Shown here: one piece after another, positions 7,671-7,990 of the stretch | How positions within the stretch are numbered: the stretch's first letter is position 1 | Layout: each line of letters starts with the position of its first letter | Notes under the pieces: model-generated | The model's database searches: none | Told to the model about the DNA's origin: nothing | Seen by the model: the letters and a program-made list of their open reading frames with translations, nothing else | Assembly (NCBI GenBank): GCA_946618745.1 | Contig: CAMOLN010000032.1 | Span: 1 to 7,990 of the forward strand | Source of the DNA: an uncultured Alphaproteobacteria bacterium | Lineage (GTDB): Bacteria; Pseudomonadota; Alphaproteobacteria; RF32; CAG-239 | Direction of reading: 5' to 3' | DNA length: 7,990 nt | Translations under genes and position numbers: made by a program

Positions 7671-7699
7671 ATTATAAAACAATTTTTATTTTTTGACAA
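7671..7699 (-). promoter_or_regulatory. Sigma70-type promoter for the pentapeptide-virD4-like-rarA operon
   Basis: On the minus strand, TTGTCA (7694-7699) is followed after exactly 17 bases by a perfect TATAAT (7671-7676). Transcription would start near 7664 and leave a leader of about 30 bases before ATG 7632. It lies in the 73-base gap after the SPOR gene, where no terminator hairpin is seen, so read-through from upstream may add to it. No operator is evident. Confidence 0.75.
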
Positions 7700-7705
7700 T
7701 ATATT

Positions 7706-7990
7706 TTATCTGGTCAGACAATCATAACCTGCAGCAATGATTTCATTGCACAAATCGACCACTTTCTCGGGCTCCGGTTTCAACACCATTCTGTGATATG
7801 TAACTCCGTTAACCACTGCATCCTCAAAATAAATATTATATTTTGACAAAGATTTAACAGCTGATAAAAGTGCCTTTTTGTCATCATCAGCATTTTCTAC
7901 ATCAGTATATGACCCCAACTGAATAATAGTCTTGCCTTCGGAATCAACTCTTGCCGTCTCAACTTTTCTAACCGGTTCTGCCCTTTCTAT
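7706..7990 (-). CDS. SPOR-domain protein, C-terminal part (start beyond window edge)
   Basis: The frame is open to the right edge of the window, so the N-terminus is missing; 94 codons are visible. SPOR domains bind denuded glycan strands of septal peptidoglycan, and such proteins usually carry an N-terminal signal anchor and sit in the periplasm. Here a charged linker (ERAEPVRKVETARVDSEG) leads into TIIQLGSYTDVENADDDKKAL, the first strand and helix of the fold. YHRMVLKPEPEKVVDLCNEIIAAGYDCL at the end matches the last strand and helix, including the paired cysteines common in alphaproteobacterial SPOR domains. A TTG at 7916-7918 could be read as a start, but it lies inside the conserved QLGSY motif and is rejected. 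It precedes the pentapeptide operon by 73 bases on the same strand, with an intervening promoter, so a shared function is not implied. Confidence 0.82.
   Translation of the reverse strand: MERAEPVRKVETARVDSEGKTIIQLGSYTDVENADDDKKALLSAVKSLSKYNIYFEDAVVNGVTYHRMVLKPEPEKVVDLCNEIIAAGYDCLTR

Noticed and set aside
7706..7918. A separate small protein of 70 residues starting at TTG 7918
   Set aside because: The frame continues without a stop to the window edge and the TTG falls inside the conserved IIQLGSY strand of a SPOR domain, so it is the end of a larger gene.

Overview
The window is AT-rich and gene-dense. It looks like bacterial chromosome rather than a plasmid. The dprA-topA order, a full-length RarA and a SPOR-domain protein whose end reads like the Cys-containing SPOR domains of alphaproteobacteria together suggest an AT-rich alphaproteobacterium, for example a host-associated or gut lineage. 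This placement is inference: dprA-topA adjacency also occurs in other phyla, and no rRNA or other marker is present.

Layout. Bases 1-72 hold no intact gene, only possible out-of-frame remnants of dprA. Bases 73-612 (+) encode only the C-terminal part of DprA: the end of the Rossmann domain plus the winged helix. Bases 629-3085 (+) encode complete DNA topoisomerase I (TopA). A 13-bp perfect inverted repeat at 3074-3103 contains the stop codons of both topA and the convergent rarA, and reads as a bidirectional terminator. On the minus strand, in transcription order from the right edge, come a SPOR-domain protein cut by the window end (7706-7990), a sigma70-type promoter (7671-7699), a pentapeptide-repeat protein (6499-7632), a membrane-anchored VirD4/TraG-like ATPase (4432-6495) and RarA (3092-4435).

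The last three minus-strand genes are packed like one operon. The pentapeptide and ATPase genes are separated by 3 bases, and the ATPase and rarA genes share an ATGA stop/start overlap. There is no relaxase, VirB/Dot component or other conjugation gene in the window, so the ATPase looks like an orphan coupling protein placed next to a DNA-repair helicase-loader-type AAA+ protein.

The part most worth a second look is the pair of pentapeptide protein and divergent VirD4-like ATPase, translationally linked to rarA. The ATPase keeps Walker A but has changed several other family motifs. The pentapeptide protein has two beta-helix blocks, a conserved-looking adaptor segment and a long charged tail. 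No known system is identified for this trio; a membrane-associated DNA or protein transport/repair module is a hypothesis only.
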